Translations under genes and position numbers: made by a program | Shown: positions 27,421 to 35,537 of the stretch, piece by piece | How positions within the stretch are numbered: position 1 is the first letter of the stretch | Layout of the letters: each line of letters opens with the position of its first letter | Notes under the pieces: generated by a model | What the model saw: only the letters and a program-made list of their open reading frames with translations | Database searches by the model: none | Told to the model about the DNA's origin: nothing | From: an uncultured Collinsella sp. | Lineage (GTDB): Bacteria > Actinomycetota > Coriobacteriia > Coriobacteriales > Coriobacteriaceae | DNA length: 64,000 nt | NCBI GenBank assembly: GCA_959602645.1 | Contig: CAUGTZ010000002.1 | Location: 1-64,000 of the forward strand | Reading direction: 5' to 3'

Positions 27421-27750
27421 CTAGTCTTCGTCAAGCAGGTCGTAGGCATCCTCGAGGATGCTCTCGCCGTCGAGCGCCGCGTAATAGTCGGGGTCGATGG
27501 CCATGACCTTCACGCCGTGAGATGCCACTTGAGACTGGATCTCGGGCACCTCGGAGGCGAAGTGCGGACCGAGCAGGAGGACGTCGATCTTGTCGGCGTA
27601 GTCCATAATCTCAGACTTACTGACTGCCTTGATGGTGCAGTCAAGACCCTTGGACTTTGCGACCTTGCGCATGCCTGCCGCCATAAAGCCGGTCGAGGCA
27701 CCGATGCCGCAAGCGAGGAGAATGCGAACGGTGCCGTTCTCATCTGCCAT
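27421..27750 (-). CDS. PTS lactose/cellobiose IIB component
   Basis: A 109-residue IIB. The phosphorylated Cys14 lies in LLACGIGASTGF, and the fold elements (IDVLLLGPHFASEV, GVKVMAIDPDYY) match the family. AAAGGAGT precedes ATG 27750. First gene of the IIB-IIC-IIA-GH1-HPr operon, divergent from the PRD regulator. Confidence 0.94.
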   Translation of the reverse strand: MADENGTVRILLACGIGASTGFMAAGMRKVAKSKGLDCTIKAVSKSEIMDYADKIDVLLLGPHFASEVPEIQSQVASHGVKVMAIDPDYYAALDGESILEDAYDLLDED

Positions 27751-27857
27751 GGGGTACTCCTTTCCCAATAAGCGGGCTCGAGGCAGCTCCGATGCCGCTG
27801 CGATCCCCGCTGTGTTCTTGGGCGCCCGTGTCGACCCGGCCGCCCTTGACCGTGACT

Positions 27858-27971
27858 GCACTATACGCGGCGGAGGGCTCTTGCCGCCAACCGACTTTTT
27901 GCCGCATAGCGGCAAGGCAGCAGATTTTCCGCCCGCACGGCAAGCCGGGCGATTTTCCGCTTGGGCGGCAA
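27858..27971. promoter_or_regulatory. Operator array and promoter between PTS operon and PRD regulator
   Basis: A perfect palindrome TTGCCGC-ATA-GCGGCAA (27899-27915) is flanked by half-sites TTGCCGCC (27881-27888) and GGCGGCAA (27964-27971), with two further GATTTTCCGC-type copies at about 27922-27960. On the minus strand TATAGT (27859-27864) is a good -10 without a -35, and the half-site abuts the expected -35. This fits activation by the divergent PRD regulator. Confidence 0.55.
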
Positions 27972-28052
27972 ATTAGAAAAGACACCCTTTCTTAACCTGA
28001 GATACCATGGGGCGGTACACCCTGTCTGCCGTTCATCTCTTGGAGGAAAGCC

Positions 28053-30023
28053 ATGGCGAGCGCCAAGCAGAACCGCATCAACCGCATGATCGACGTGCTC
28101 GAAAACAGCAGCTCATGGGTGTCTTCCTCGATGCTTGCCGGCCTTTTGGGCGCGAGTGAGCGAAGCATCCGCAACTATGTTGCAGAGGTCAACGAGACCG
28201 GTACGCGACATATCGAATCGTCTAAAGAGGGCTATCGCCTTGCCACGGCGGCGCCGGCTGCCGCCAGCGCTTCCGCTAGTCCTTGCGAAGGTGTCAATAC
28301 CCTCCCCGCGAACGCGGACTCCAGGCGCGACTTTACTATCTCCCGCCTTGTCAACGCATGCGATGGACTCTCCGTCTTTGATATCGCCGATGAGCTCTTT
28401 ATCAGCGAGAGCACGTTTCAGAGCTCCGTGATGCCGCAGGTGCGCGCGCTCGTTCGGCAGTTCGACCTCAATGTCGAGACACACGACTACCGCATGAAAC
28501 TCACGGGGCGAGAGGCCGACAAGCGCAAGCTTCTCGGCCACATAGCCACCCACAACTCCTATGGCTATTTCACCTCAACCAAAACGCTCGAAAACATGTT
28601 TCCCGACTTTGACGTGCAGGCAACCCTCTCGAGCTTGGTCGCGATCTGCCAGCGCTCGGATCTATTTATCAACGGCTACGCGCTCTCCAACCTGCTCGTG
28701 CACCTGTTAGTGATCATCATCAGGCTCACCTCGAACAACGAGCTCAGCGAGGTGGACGGCCCCATCGACGCAGACGGCCTAGTGACACAACTCGGGCAGC
28801 GCGAACAGATCGTACGCTGCGCCCAGCGCATTGCCGCCTACTTTGAGAAGGAGTTTGGTTGTGCCATCCCACGCGACGATTTTCAGCAGATTCTGCTGCT
28901 TTTGGCGCTTTCCGTCGAGCGTTGCGATTTTGACGAGCTCAGCCGCGAGAAGCTCTCAAGCATCATTGACCGCGAATTTGTAGACATGGTTCTGGGGATC
29001 CTCGACGAGTGCGGAAAGCGCTACGACCTGCCACGCTTTATCGACGAGCCCATGCGCCTACAACTCGTCCTGCATATGTTTAACGCCTACCAGCGCGCCG
29101 TCTACCGCGTAAGCTACCCCAACCCGCTCGCCGCGCAGATCAAAAGCGAGTACGCACCGGTCTACGACATGGCGGTCTATATCGCCCACCGCTTCTCCAC
29201 CGCCATGGATATTGAGGTGGGCGAAAACGAAATCGCGTTTATCGCCTTTCATATCGGCGCTTACTTTGAGAAGTTCTCCGCACCCGACGGCGCCGTCACC
29301 TGCACAGTGATTATCGAGGAGTACCACGACTTTGCACGAAGGCTCGTCGACGACCTCAAGACCGAGTTTGGCGATGACATAAGCGTTGTCGCCGTGATGA
29401 GCTGCGATAGTTACCTGGCCAATCCGCCCGAAAGCGATGCGGTAATCACCACAATCGACGTGCCGGTTTGTGGAGGCACCACCAAAGTCTTGATCGGACC
29501 CATCCTCACTAAGCAAAACGTGCGAAAGATCCGCGACCGGCTTTGCGCCATCCAGGAGCGGCGGCGGCGCCTCTATGCCCAGGGCCTTTTGGGGCGTCTG
29601 CTGCAGCCGGGGCTGTTTATACGCAACATAGACGTAGTCGACGCCACAAGCTGCATCGACCAAATGGGGAAGCTTTTGGCTGTTCAGGGGCTCGCAACGC
29701 CTGAGTTTATCGCTGACGTGCATCTGCGTGAGAGCGTCTCATCGACGGCGTTTACTGACAGCCTCGCCATACCCCACGCGATCTCGGTATATCCCAAGCG
29801 CTCGTTTATCGCTGTGGCCCACAATGACACCCCGATTCCCTGGGGACGCCACGACGTGCGGTTTGTGCTGCTCATAGGCATCGCACAGGAAGATATGGGG
29901 CTCTTTAGAGATGTGCTCGACCTGATTATCGAAGTGTTCTCCTCGGTAGAGACCACGATGAGGCTCATGCAGACCGACACGTTCGAAGAGTTTCTGGCTG
30001 CGTTTACGCACGATATCGGATAA
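28053..30023 (+). CDS. PRD-containing transcriptional activator with EIIB/EIIA-like domains
   Basis: A 656-residue LicR/MtlR-type regulator. Order: N-terminal HTH (1-60, NRINRMIDVLENSSSW), second HTH (about 95-165), PRD1 (about 185-290), PRD2 (about 295-405, with FHIGAYFEKF), EIIB-like domain (about 410-500, here with VMSCDSY) and EIIA-like domain (about 515-655, with phospho-His in LAIPHAIS). Phosphorylation by PTS components tunes its activity. TTGGAGG precedes the ATG. Divergent from the PTS operon it probably activates. Confidence 0.93.
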   Translation: MASAKQNRINRMIDVLENSSSWVSSSMLAGLLGASERSIRNYVAEVNETGTRHIESSKEGYRLATAAPAAASASASPCEGVNTLPANADSRRDFTISRLVNACDGLSVFDIADELFISESTFQSSVMPQVRALVRQFDLNVETHDYRMKLTGREADKRKLLGHIATHNSYGYFTSTKTLENMFPDFDVQATLSSLVAICQRSDLFINGYALSNLLVHLLVIIIRLTSNNELSEVDGPIDADGLVTQLGQREQIVRCAQRIAAYFEKEFGCAIPRDDFQQILLLLALSVERCDFDELSREKLSSIIDREFVDMVLGILDECGKRYDLPRFIDEPMRLQLVLHMFNAYQRAVYRVSYPNPLAAQIKSEYAPVYDMAVYIAHRFSTAMDIEVGENEIAFIAFHIGAYFEKFSAPDGAVTCTVIIEEYHDFARRLVDDLKTEFGDDISVVAVMSCDSYLANPPESDAVITTIDVPVCGGTTKVLIGPILTKQNVRKIRDRLCAIQERRRRLYAQGLLGRLLQPGLFIRNIDVVDATSCIDQMGKLLAVQGLATPEFIADVHLRESVSSTAFTDSLAIPHAISVYPKRSFIAVAHNDTPIPWGRHDVRFVLLIGIAQEDMGLFRDVLDLIIEVFSSVETTMRLMQTDTFEEFLAAFTHDIG

Positions 30024-30024
30024 A

Positions 30025-30113
30025 GGGCTCAACCCGCATCCTCGACATGATCGTGGGAGAGCAGCTGCCGAGGATCTGCTAGCGGGCGAGCGCTGGCTGG
30101 TGCGACGTGGCTC
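30025..30113 (+). pseudogene. Duplicated 3' tail of hypE (remnant)
   Basis: In the hypE frame this encodes GSTRILDMIVGEQLPRIC and a stop, almost identical to the true HypE C-terminus, and the similarity continues about 30 bp past the stop. No upstream hypE sequence is present; the stretch begins right after the PRD regulator stop codon. It marks the right edge of the 7-kb PTS cassette. Confidence 0.85.
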
Positions 30114-30205
30114 ACTATCCCTGAAGATGTTTTGATTCCAAACGTGCCCGACGCGCAAGCCCAGTATTATGGGGTGCGTTTTGGAACCCAATGACGGGAG
30201 CTTTC

Positions 30206-30874
30206 ATGGCAGCAGCTTTTTCCCATGTGATCTTTGACCTGGACGGCACCATTCTCAACACGCTCGAGGACCTGGCGGCCGCCGGCAACCACACCTGCGA
30301 GATGCACGGCTGGCCCCCGTTTGCCGTGGACGAGTACCGCTACAAAGTGGGAAACGGCATGCTTAAGCTGGTCGAGCGCTTTATGCCCGCCGAGTACGCA
30401 GGCGACAGCCGTATGTTTGAGCAGACGCTTGCCGAGTTTAGGGCTTACTACGGCGAGCACAAGGAGGACCACACCGCTCCCTACGCCGGCACGATTGAGA
30501 TGCTCGACCGTCTGCGCGCAGCGGGCGTTCAGCTTGCCGTGCTCACCAACAAGGATCATATTTCGGCAGCCCCGCTTATCGAGAAATACTTTGGCCGCGA
30601 TCGCTTTGCGTTGGTACAGGGCCGCGTGGACGCATTTCCGCCCAAGCCCGAGGCACCCGTCACGTTGCATGTGATGAAAGAGCTGGGCGCCGATCCGGCA
30701 ACCACGCTCTATGTGGGCGATTCCAATGTCGATGTTCTGACCGGCCACAACGCCGGCCTTAAGAGCGCGGGCGTCAGCTGGGGCTTCCGCGGCCGCGCAG
30801 AGTTGGAGGCCGCCGGCGCCGACTACGTAGTGGACACCCAAGACGAGCTCGCGGCGCTGATTCTGGGCGAGTAG
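30206..30874 (+). CDS. HAD-family phosphatase (phosphoglycolate-phosphatase-like)
   Basis: A 222-residue HAD-IA hydrolase. Motif I VIFDLDGTI holds the nucleophile Asp; motif II is LAVLTNK, motif III has Lys in PPKPEAP and motif IV is YVGDSNVDVLTG. The helical cap (about 15-85) is of the Gph/PGP type. ATG at 30206 follows GGGAG; an ATG 15 nt earlier has no ribosome site. Substrate could be phosphoglycolate or a sugar phosphate. Confidence 0.9.
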   Translation: MAAAFSHVIFDLDGTILNTLEDLAAAGNHTCEMHGWPPFAVDEYRYKVGNGMLKLVERFMPAEYAGDSRMFEQTLAEFRAYYGEHKEDHTAPYAGTIEMLDRLRAAGVQLAVLTNKDHISAAPLIEKYFGRDRFALVQGRVDAFPPKPEAPVTLHVMKELGADPATTLYVGDSNVDVLTGHNAGLKSAGVSWGFRGRAELEAAGADYVVDTQDELAALILGE

Positions 30875-30913
30875 CGGGGCTGTCGCTCAACACGGCTGGA
30901 CAGATTCTGTCGC

Positions 30914-31056
30914 GCGGAAAGCGCATCCCGTTTTGCCGCCTCAGAATGGGATGCGCTTTCCGGTTGAGCCTTGTCGGGGAAACGGCATCCCGTTTCAGAG
31001 CAATATTCCGGGTCGCACTTTCCACAACCCACCCCATCCGGAAACCGCGACCCGCT
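30914..31056. repeat. GC-rich repeat family D, five units
   Basis: Alternating units, for example GCGGAAAGCGCATCCCG (30914-30930), GGGATGCGCTTTCCG (30948-30962), GGAAACGGCATCCCG (30978-30992), CCGGGTCGCACTTTCC (31008-31023) and CGGAAACCGCGACCCG (31039-31054), match those at 9096-9173. They can pair in several ways into hairpins. Confidence 0.8.
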
Positions 31057-31159
31057 ATTCGGCCAAATACCGGCTCGTATTTTCCCGAGCATTCGATGCA
31101 ACGCTGGCGCAAGGAGTGTCCCCAACTGCCGGCAGAAAAGGAACGTCCCCAAGTGCCGC

Positions 31160-31346
31160 CCCAATGACTACCATGGCAACGCCGCAGGTAGAGGACGGAC
31201 AGCGAGCGGGCACCAGAGCGAACAAATTGGCATGAAAAGAGGACGGCATAGACCTTCTGGTCATGCCGTCCTCTTTGAATGACAAGTTGTCGCTCTGGTG
31301 CCCGCGCAGCGTCGAGCAGTTGCGGCGTTTGGTAAAACGCCGCAAC
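31160..31346. repeat. Structured three-stem intergenic element, copy 1
   Basis: Starts with CCCCAATGACTACCATGGCA. Stem 1: 31206-31221 pairs with 31290-31305 (16 bp). Inside it, 31236-31249 pairs with 31263-31276, extended by GACC-TTCT-GGTC after a bulged A. Then the box CAGCGTCGAGC (31307-31317) and a 12-bp hairpin with GGTA loop (31319-31330/31335-31346). It ends 3 nt before the stop codon of the convergent lipoprotein gene. Copy 2 at 40128 has the same architecture with different stem bases. Confidence 0.8.
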
Positions 31347-31349
31347 AAA

Positions 31350-31907
31350 CTAGCTCAGCATTGCATCCATCATCTCGGAGTTGACAGAGTCGTCGGCAGA
31401 CCACTCGCCGTCGTCGTTGCAGGTGTACTTGAAGATAACCGTGGTCTTCCTGGGCTCGGTGGCCTTGGTCACATCGACCATAACCTGACCGGCCATCTTG
31501 TACAGCTCGTCATCGGAAGGAACCGTGTCAAGCGCAGCGACCTTCTCCTGATACTGAGTGGAGAAGTCCTCGGCGATCTTGTTCATAGACTTGCATGTGA
31601 TAGAGACCTCGGCGGTCGCGACACCCTTGTCCTCGTCGACCGTCACGTCGCCGATCTTGTAGTCAAAGCCCTCGAGATAGGTCTTGGCGTACTCCTTGGG
31701 ATCGATACCCAGCTGCTCGAACTCGTCGCCCGAAGCCTCCTCCAGACCAGAGAGGAAGTCGTCGCCACCGTTCTTGACCTCGTCAAACTGCGTCGTAAGA
31801 TCCTCGGTGATGAGCTCCTCGACCGAAGGACCTCCACAGCCGGAAAGCACGACCACGCATGCAACCAAGACGGCCATGAGGGGCGCAAGCAGCAGCTTCT
31901 TTTTCAT
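31350..31907 (-). CDS. Lipoprotein, hypothetical
   Basis: A 185-residue protein with a lipoprotein signal: basic MKKK start, hydrophobic core and lipobox VLSGC with Cys at about residue 24. The mature part is acidic. It resembles DUF-type lipoproteins of Coriobacteria built around repeated KxYAKTYLEGFDYKIGDV-like segments, but I cannot name a function. GGGAGGAAC precedes ATG 31907. Its stop is almost touched by the structured element. Confidence 0.8.
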   Translation of the reverse strand: MKKKLLLAPLMAVLVACVVVLSGCGGPSVEELITEDLTTQFDEVKNGGDDFLSGLEEASGDEFEQLGIDPKEYAKTYLEGFDYKIGDVTVDEDKGVATAEVSITCKSMNKIAEDFSTQYQEKVAALDTVPSDDELYKMAGQVMVDVTKATEPRKTTVIFKYTCNDDGEWSADDSVNSEMMDAMLS

Positions 31908-32088
31908 GTTGTTCCTCCCGATGAGCGGCACCGCGCTTCCCGGACGCGGCGCACGTTGTAATAAGTAAGCCCATACTATCCACTTATGAGCGCCCTCGGC
32001 AACGCGAAGGCGCGGTCGGTTCGTTTTAGCGTCCGAACGGTTTGCAAGCCCGCCCAACGTGCAATAAAACGCTTCCCCGCGGTGCAAT

Positions 32089-32117
32089 AAAAAAGGTGGC
32101 CGGAAAACCCGACCACC
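32089..32117 (-). terminator. Terminator of the IIA-Glc gene
   Basis: GGTGGCCGG (32095-32103) pairs with CCGACCACC (32109-32117), with one G-U pair when transcribed from the minus strand. TTTTTT follows, a classical terminator. Confidence 0.85.
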
Positions 32118-32143
32118 CTTGCACATCCTTTGGATGCCGCAGT

Positions 32144-32680
32144 TTACTTGCGGACGACCTTAACGATGGCGTCACCGGCGGCGACAGCGGAGTCGGCCTC
32201 GACGGCGAGTTCGACATCGGCAAACTCGGCGGTGTTGGACACAGCAACGACGACGCAGTCCTTGTAGCCGGCAGCAGCGATCTTGGCGCGGTCGATCTTG
32301 AGCATGGGCTGGCCAGCCTTTACGACGTCGTCGGCCTTGACGAAGCCCTCGAAGCCATCGCCGTTCATGTTGACGGTATCGACGCCAACATGCACCAGAA
32401 CCTCGATGCCGCTATCGGACTGCAGACCCACGGCGTGGCCCATGGTGACGGTCACCTTGCCGTCGCAGGGAGCGTAGACCAGATCGTCCTCGGGCCACAC
32501 GGCGCAGCCCTTGCCCAGGACCTCGCCGCCAAAGACGGGATCGGGCACGTCGGCCATCTTGATGACCTTGCCCTTGACGGGCGAGCACAGCACGTCGGCG
32601 CCGGCAGAAGCAGAGATGGAGGACGGAGCAGCGGCAGTCGCGGGCTCAGCCTTCTTCTTGAACATGTCAAACAGACCCAT
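32144..32680 (-). CDS. PTS glucose-type IIA protein (Crr-like)
   Basis: A 178-residue IIA-Glc domain protein. Active-site His97 in IEVLVHVGVDTV and the assisting His82 in TMGHAVGLQS match the family. Residues 1-25 are a flexible N-terminus. GAGGAG precedes ATG 32680. It probably supplies phosphate to IIA-less glucose-family permeases, such as the IIBC encoded at 51406-52833, and may act in inducer exclusion. It lies 140 nt downstream of the second GH1 gene, possibly in one transcript. Confidence 0.93.
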   Translation of the reverse strand: MGLFDMFKKKAEPATAAAPSSISASAGADVLCSPVKGKVIKMADVPDPVFGGEVLGKGCAVWPEDDLVYAPCDGKVTVTMGHAVGLQSDSGIEVLVHVGVDTVNMNGDGFEGFVKADDVVKAGQPMLKIDRAKIAAAGYKDCVVVAVSNTAEFADVELAVEADSAVAAGDAIVKVVRK

Positions 32681-32820
32681 ACGTTTTCTCCTCTTGATTA
32701 AGCGCAACGTTGTGCGCATGCCTATGGTGATTATAGTGCCAAATGGTTCAAATGCTAAGGTGGGGACTCGAATCGCGAGCCCATCCCAACGCTTTTCCCC
32801 GGTGGCACTCATATTGTCGA

Positions 32821-34260
32821 TTAATCCAGGCCCTCGGCACCGTTGGACTTGATGATCTTCTGGTAGGCGTAGAAGCTGTCCTTGCGGCGGCGCTCGTAGG
32901 TACCGGTGCCGTCATCGTACTTATCGACGTGGATAAAGCCGTAGCGCTTGCGCATCTCGCCGGTGCCGGCGGAAACCAGGTCGATGGGGCCCCACCAGGT
33001 GTAGGCGATCAGGTCGACGCCGTCGGCAATGGCCTCGCCCATGGCCTTGACGTGGCTCTGCAAGTAGGCGATACGATACGGGTCGTGGATGGAGCCGTCC
33101 TCCTCGACCTCATCGTAGGCGCCCATGCCATTCTCGACCACCATCAGCGGAATCTCGTAGCGGGCGTAAATCTCGTTGAGGGCGATGCGCAGGCCCAGCG
33201 GATCGATCTGCCAGCCCCAGTCGGTGGACTCCAGATAGGGATTCTTGCCGCCAAAGGTCATGTTGCCCTCGGTCATCTCGTGACCCTTGTGGGTGCCCAC
33301 GGTGCCGGACATGTAGTAGCTAAAGGTGTAGAAATCGACCTTGCCGTCGGCGATATCCTGCAGGTCGCCGTCCTCCATCACAAGCTCGACATCGTTCTCG
33401 GCCCAGAAGCGCTTGGCATAGAACGGATACTTGCCGCGCACCTGCACGTCGGAGCAGTACCAGTTCATGGTATTCATCTCCTGCTGCGTGGCGAACACGT
33501 CGGCCGGATCGCACGTGGCGGCATAGGAGAGGATGAAGCAGTCCATGTTGCCCATCTTAAACTGCGGGTAGTGCTCGTGGGCATAGCGCACGACACGGCC
33601 GCTAGCCACGAACTGGTGATGCAGGGCCTGCATACGGGCCTGCGGCGTGGTGTGGACCGCAGAAGCCGGGCCCTCAAAGCCCTGGATCATGCTGGTCCCA
33701 AAGAGGTTGCCCATGTCCTGGGTGCCGCAGTTGATCTCGTTGAAGGTGAGCCAGAACTTGACCTTGTCCTGATAGCGGTCGAAGACGGTCTGGCAGTACT
33801 TCTCAAAGAAGCCGATGAGCTCGCGGCTCGCCCAGCCGTTGTACTTCTCGACCAGGTGATAAGGCATCTCGTAGTGCGACAGGGTCACGAGCGGCTCGAT
33901 ATTGTGAGCGCGCAGGCAGTCGAAGACGCGGTCGTAGAAGGCGAGGCCGGCCTCGTTGGGCTCGGCGTCATCGCCGTTGGGGAAGATGCGGCTCCAGGAG
34001 ATGGACATGCGGAACATGTTGAAGCCCATCTCGGCGAACAGCGCGATGTCCTCCTCGTAGTGATGGTAGAAATCGATGCCGTCATGGTTGGGGTAGAAGC
34101 GGTTGGGGTCGATGTCGATCGTAATCTGGCGCGGCTCCTTGTAGCTGCCGCCCAAAAAATGGTCGTCGACGGAAGGACCGCGGCCGTCAACGTTCCAAGC
34201 GCCCTCAAACTGATTGGCGGCCGTGGCGCCGCCCCAATAGAAACCCTCGGGGAATCCCAT
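32821..34260 (-). CDS. GH1 6-phospho-beta-glucosidase
   Basis: A 479-residue GH1 enzyme. Acid/base Glu in TFNEIN at about residue 174, nucleophile Glu in VVENGMG at about 375, and the phosphate-binding loop SAGTGEMRKRYGFIHVD with the S...K.Y pattern. GAGGAGG precedes ATG 34260. It is clearly paralogous to the GH1 at 24056 but diverged. It stands next to a IIA-Glc gene, so its substrate may enter through a glucose-superfamily PTS. Confidence 0.95.
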   Translation of the reverse strand: MGFPEGFYWGGATAANQFEGAWNVDGRGPSVDDHFLGGSYKEPRQITIDIDPNRFYPNHDGIDFYHHYEEDIALFAEMGFNMFRMSISWSRIFPNGDDAEPNEAGLAFYDRVFDCLRAHNIEPLVTLSHYEMPYHLVEKYNGWASRELIGFFEKYCQTVFDRYQDKVKFWLTFNEINCGTQDMGNLFGTSMIQGFEGPASAVHTTPQARMQALHHQFVASGRVVRYAHEHYPQFKMGNMDCFILSYAATCDPADVFATQQEMNTMNWYCSDVQVRGKYPFYAKRFWAENDVELVMEDGDLQDIADGKVDFYTFSYYMSGTVGTHKGHEMTEGNMTFGGKNPYLESTDWGWQIDPLGLRIALNEIYARYEIPLMVVENGMGAYDEVEEDGSIHDPYRIAYLQSHVKAMGEAIADGVDLIAYTWWGPIDLVSAGTGEMRKRYGFIHVDKYDDGTGTYERRRKDSFYAYQKIIKSNGAEGLD

Positions 34261-34430
34261 AAGTGCCTCCTCGCTCATGTGTGTTGCTGATGAAACGAGT
34301 ATGCCGCCGAGTCGCTCCAGGCCAGGGCGAAGGCGCCGATTTGGACACTTCTTTTCGCAGACGCGCGCTGCAACAGCGCTGCAGCTGAAACTTTTTGACA
34401 CCGAAGGAGCGAAGACGATCCGCCCCGCGC

Positions 34431-35423
34431 TTACCGGCGGTATGCCGCGGGGGTGCAGCCATACTTGTCGTGAAACTTACGGTAGAAGAAGCTCATGTTT
34501 TCATAGCCCACCGCATGCGCAGCCGCCCCGGCCGTGGCGCCACCGCGCAGAAGCTCGGCCGCACGCACCAGGCGTCGCTCCTGTACAAGCTGCCTAAAGG
34601 TCTTGCCCACATGGCGCTTGAGAAGCGTCGTCGCATAATTAGGGCTCAAGCCAAACTCCGCCGCCATCCCCTCGAGGGAGCATGCAGCGAATTCGCGATC
34701 GATATAGCCGAGCATTCCCGTCACCAGGGCAGTGGGCCCCGCCGCGCCGTCCGCCACGCCGCGCACCAGCTCGCGCTCGTAGCAATCCATGAGCTCGGCC
34801 AAAAACAGCTGAAACAGACGCAAGACGATCTCGGGACCGTTGGGGCTCGGGTCGTACAGCTCGCAGAGTATCTCCTGCATGTAGCGCCGAATCCGACGGC
34901 TCTCGCCGCAGTAAAAACGGACATGCCCCCGATGGTCCGTCTCGCTGTTGAGCGCGTTGAACAAAAACCGCGAGACCGCGCTCTCGCGCGAGAGGCTCGA
35001 CTCGAGACTCCGGCGCAAAAAAGAGCGTGAAACGGTCATGCTCAGCATGATGTCGTCCTCGCCGAGCGCCGCCACGGCATGAGGGCAAAGGGCGTCGAGC
35101 AAAAGCACCTCGTTGCGGCGCAACTCGAGTCTCTCCCCCGCCACCGTCTGCGGGCAGCGCCCGCGATACACATAACTCATCTCCACGTAATCATGCACGT
35201 GCTCGGGAACTGCATTAAAGCGCGAGTTTTTCCTTATCGTCAGGCCACGCGGCATGCCGGGCTGGGCATAGGCAAACCCTGGCTGCCCAATCTTGCGCAC
35301 TGGGCATCCGTCGATTTCGACATGCTCGGTCATAATCGACCAATCAAATGCCATGCCGTCTTTATAAGCGATCTCACTGGCGCTCAGTTCGCTGAGCCTA
35401 CGCTCGAGCTCGTCGATCTCCAT
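34431..35423 (-). CDS. AraC-family transcriptional regulator
   Basis: A 330-residue regulator. An N-terminal cupin-like sensor (about 50-150, with PEHVHDYVEMSYVYRG) is followed by a linker and two HTH motifs at about 225-328 (LEGMAAEFGLSPNYATTLLKRHVGKTF and AAAHAVGYENMSFFYRKF, each quoted in part). The C-terminal YGCTPAAYRR is typical. It is divergent from the GH106-like gene with 114 nt between, and probably controls that gene and perhaps the GH1 gene downstream. Confidence 0.93.
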   Translation of the reverse strand: MEIDELERRLSELSASEIAYKDGMAFDWSIMTEHVEIDGCPVRKIGQPGFAYAQPGMPRGLTIRKNSRFNAVPEHVHDYVEMSYVYRGRCPQTVAGERLELRRNEVLLLDALCPHAVAALGEDDIMLSMTVSRSFLRRSLESSLSRESAVSRFLFNALNSETDHRGHVRFYCGESRRIRRYMQEILCELYDPSPNGPEIVLRLFQLFLAELMDCYERELVRGVADGAAGPTALVTGMLGYIDREFAACSLEGMAAEFGLSPNYATTLLKRHVGKTFRQLVQERRLVRAAELLRGGATAGAAAHAVGYENMSFFYRKFHDKYGCTPAAYRR

Positions 35424-35537
35424 GGCTTGCCAATCGTTGATTTGGTCATAGTTCGTCGTGATTCAGATATTAGCAGAGTGCGCCGACACGTCCATAATCT
35501 GTGCCATACAGCAGATCGATCAAGCCAAGGAGGATCC

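Noticed and set aside
27751..28052. Antiterminator (RAT/terminator) leader for a BglG-type protein
   Set aside because: The regulator has N-terminal HTH domains and not the RNA-binding CAT domain, and no terminator precedes the IIB gene, so DNA binding is more likely.
22937..30113. Site-specific integrative element with integrase
   Set aside because: The direct repeats fit such an element, but no integrase, excisionase or relaxase gene is present between them, so I report only the bracket structure, not a mobile element.
31200..31346. Structured element read as a Rho-independent terminator
   Set aside because: No run of T follows any of its hairpins on either strand, and the multi-stem layout with conserved box goes beyond a terminator.
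31055..31348. Short coding frames within the repeat-rich region at 31 kb
   Set aside because: They run through family D repeats and the structured element, have no ribosome site and are explained by the palindromes.
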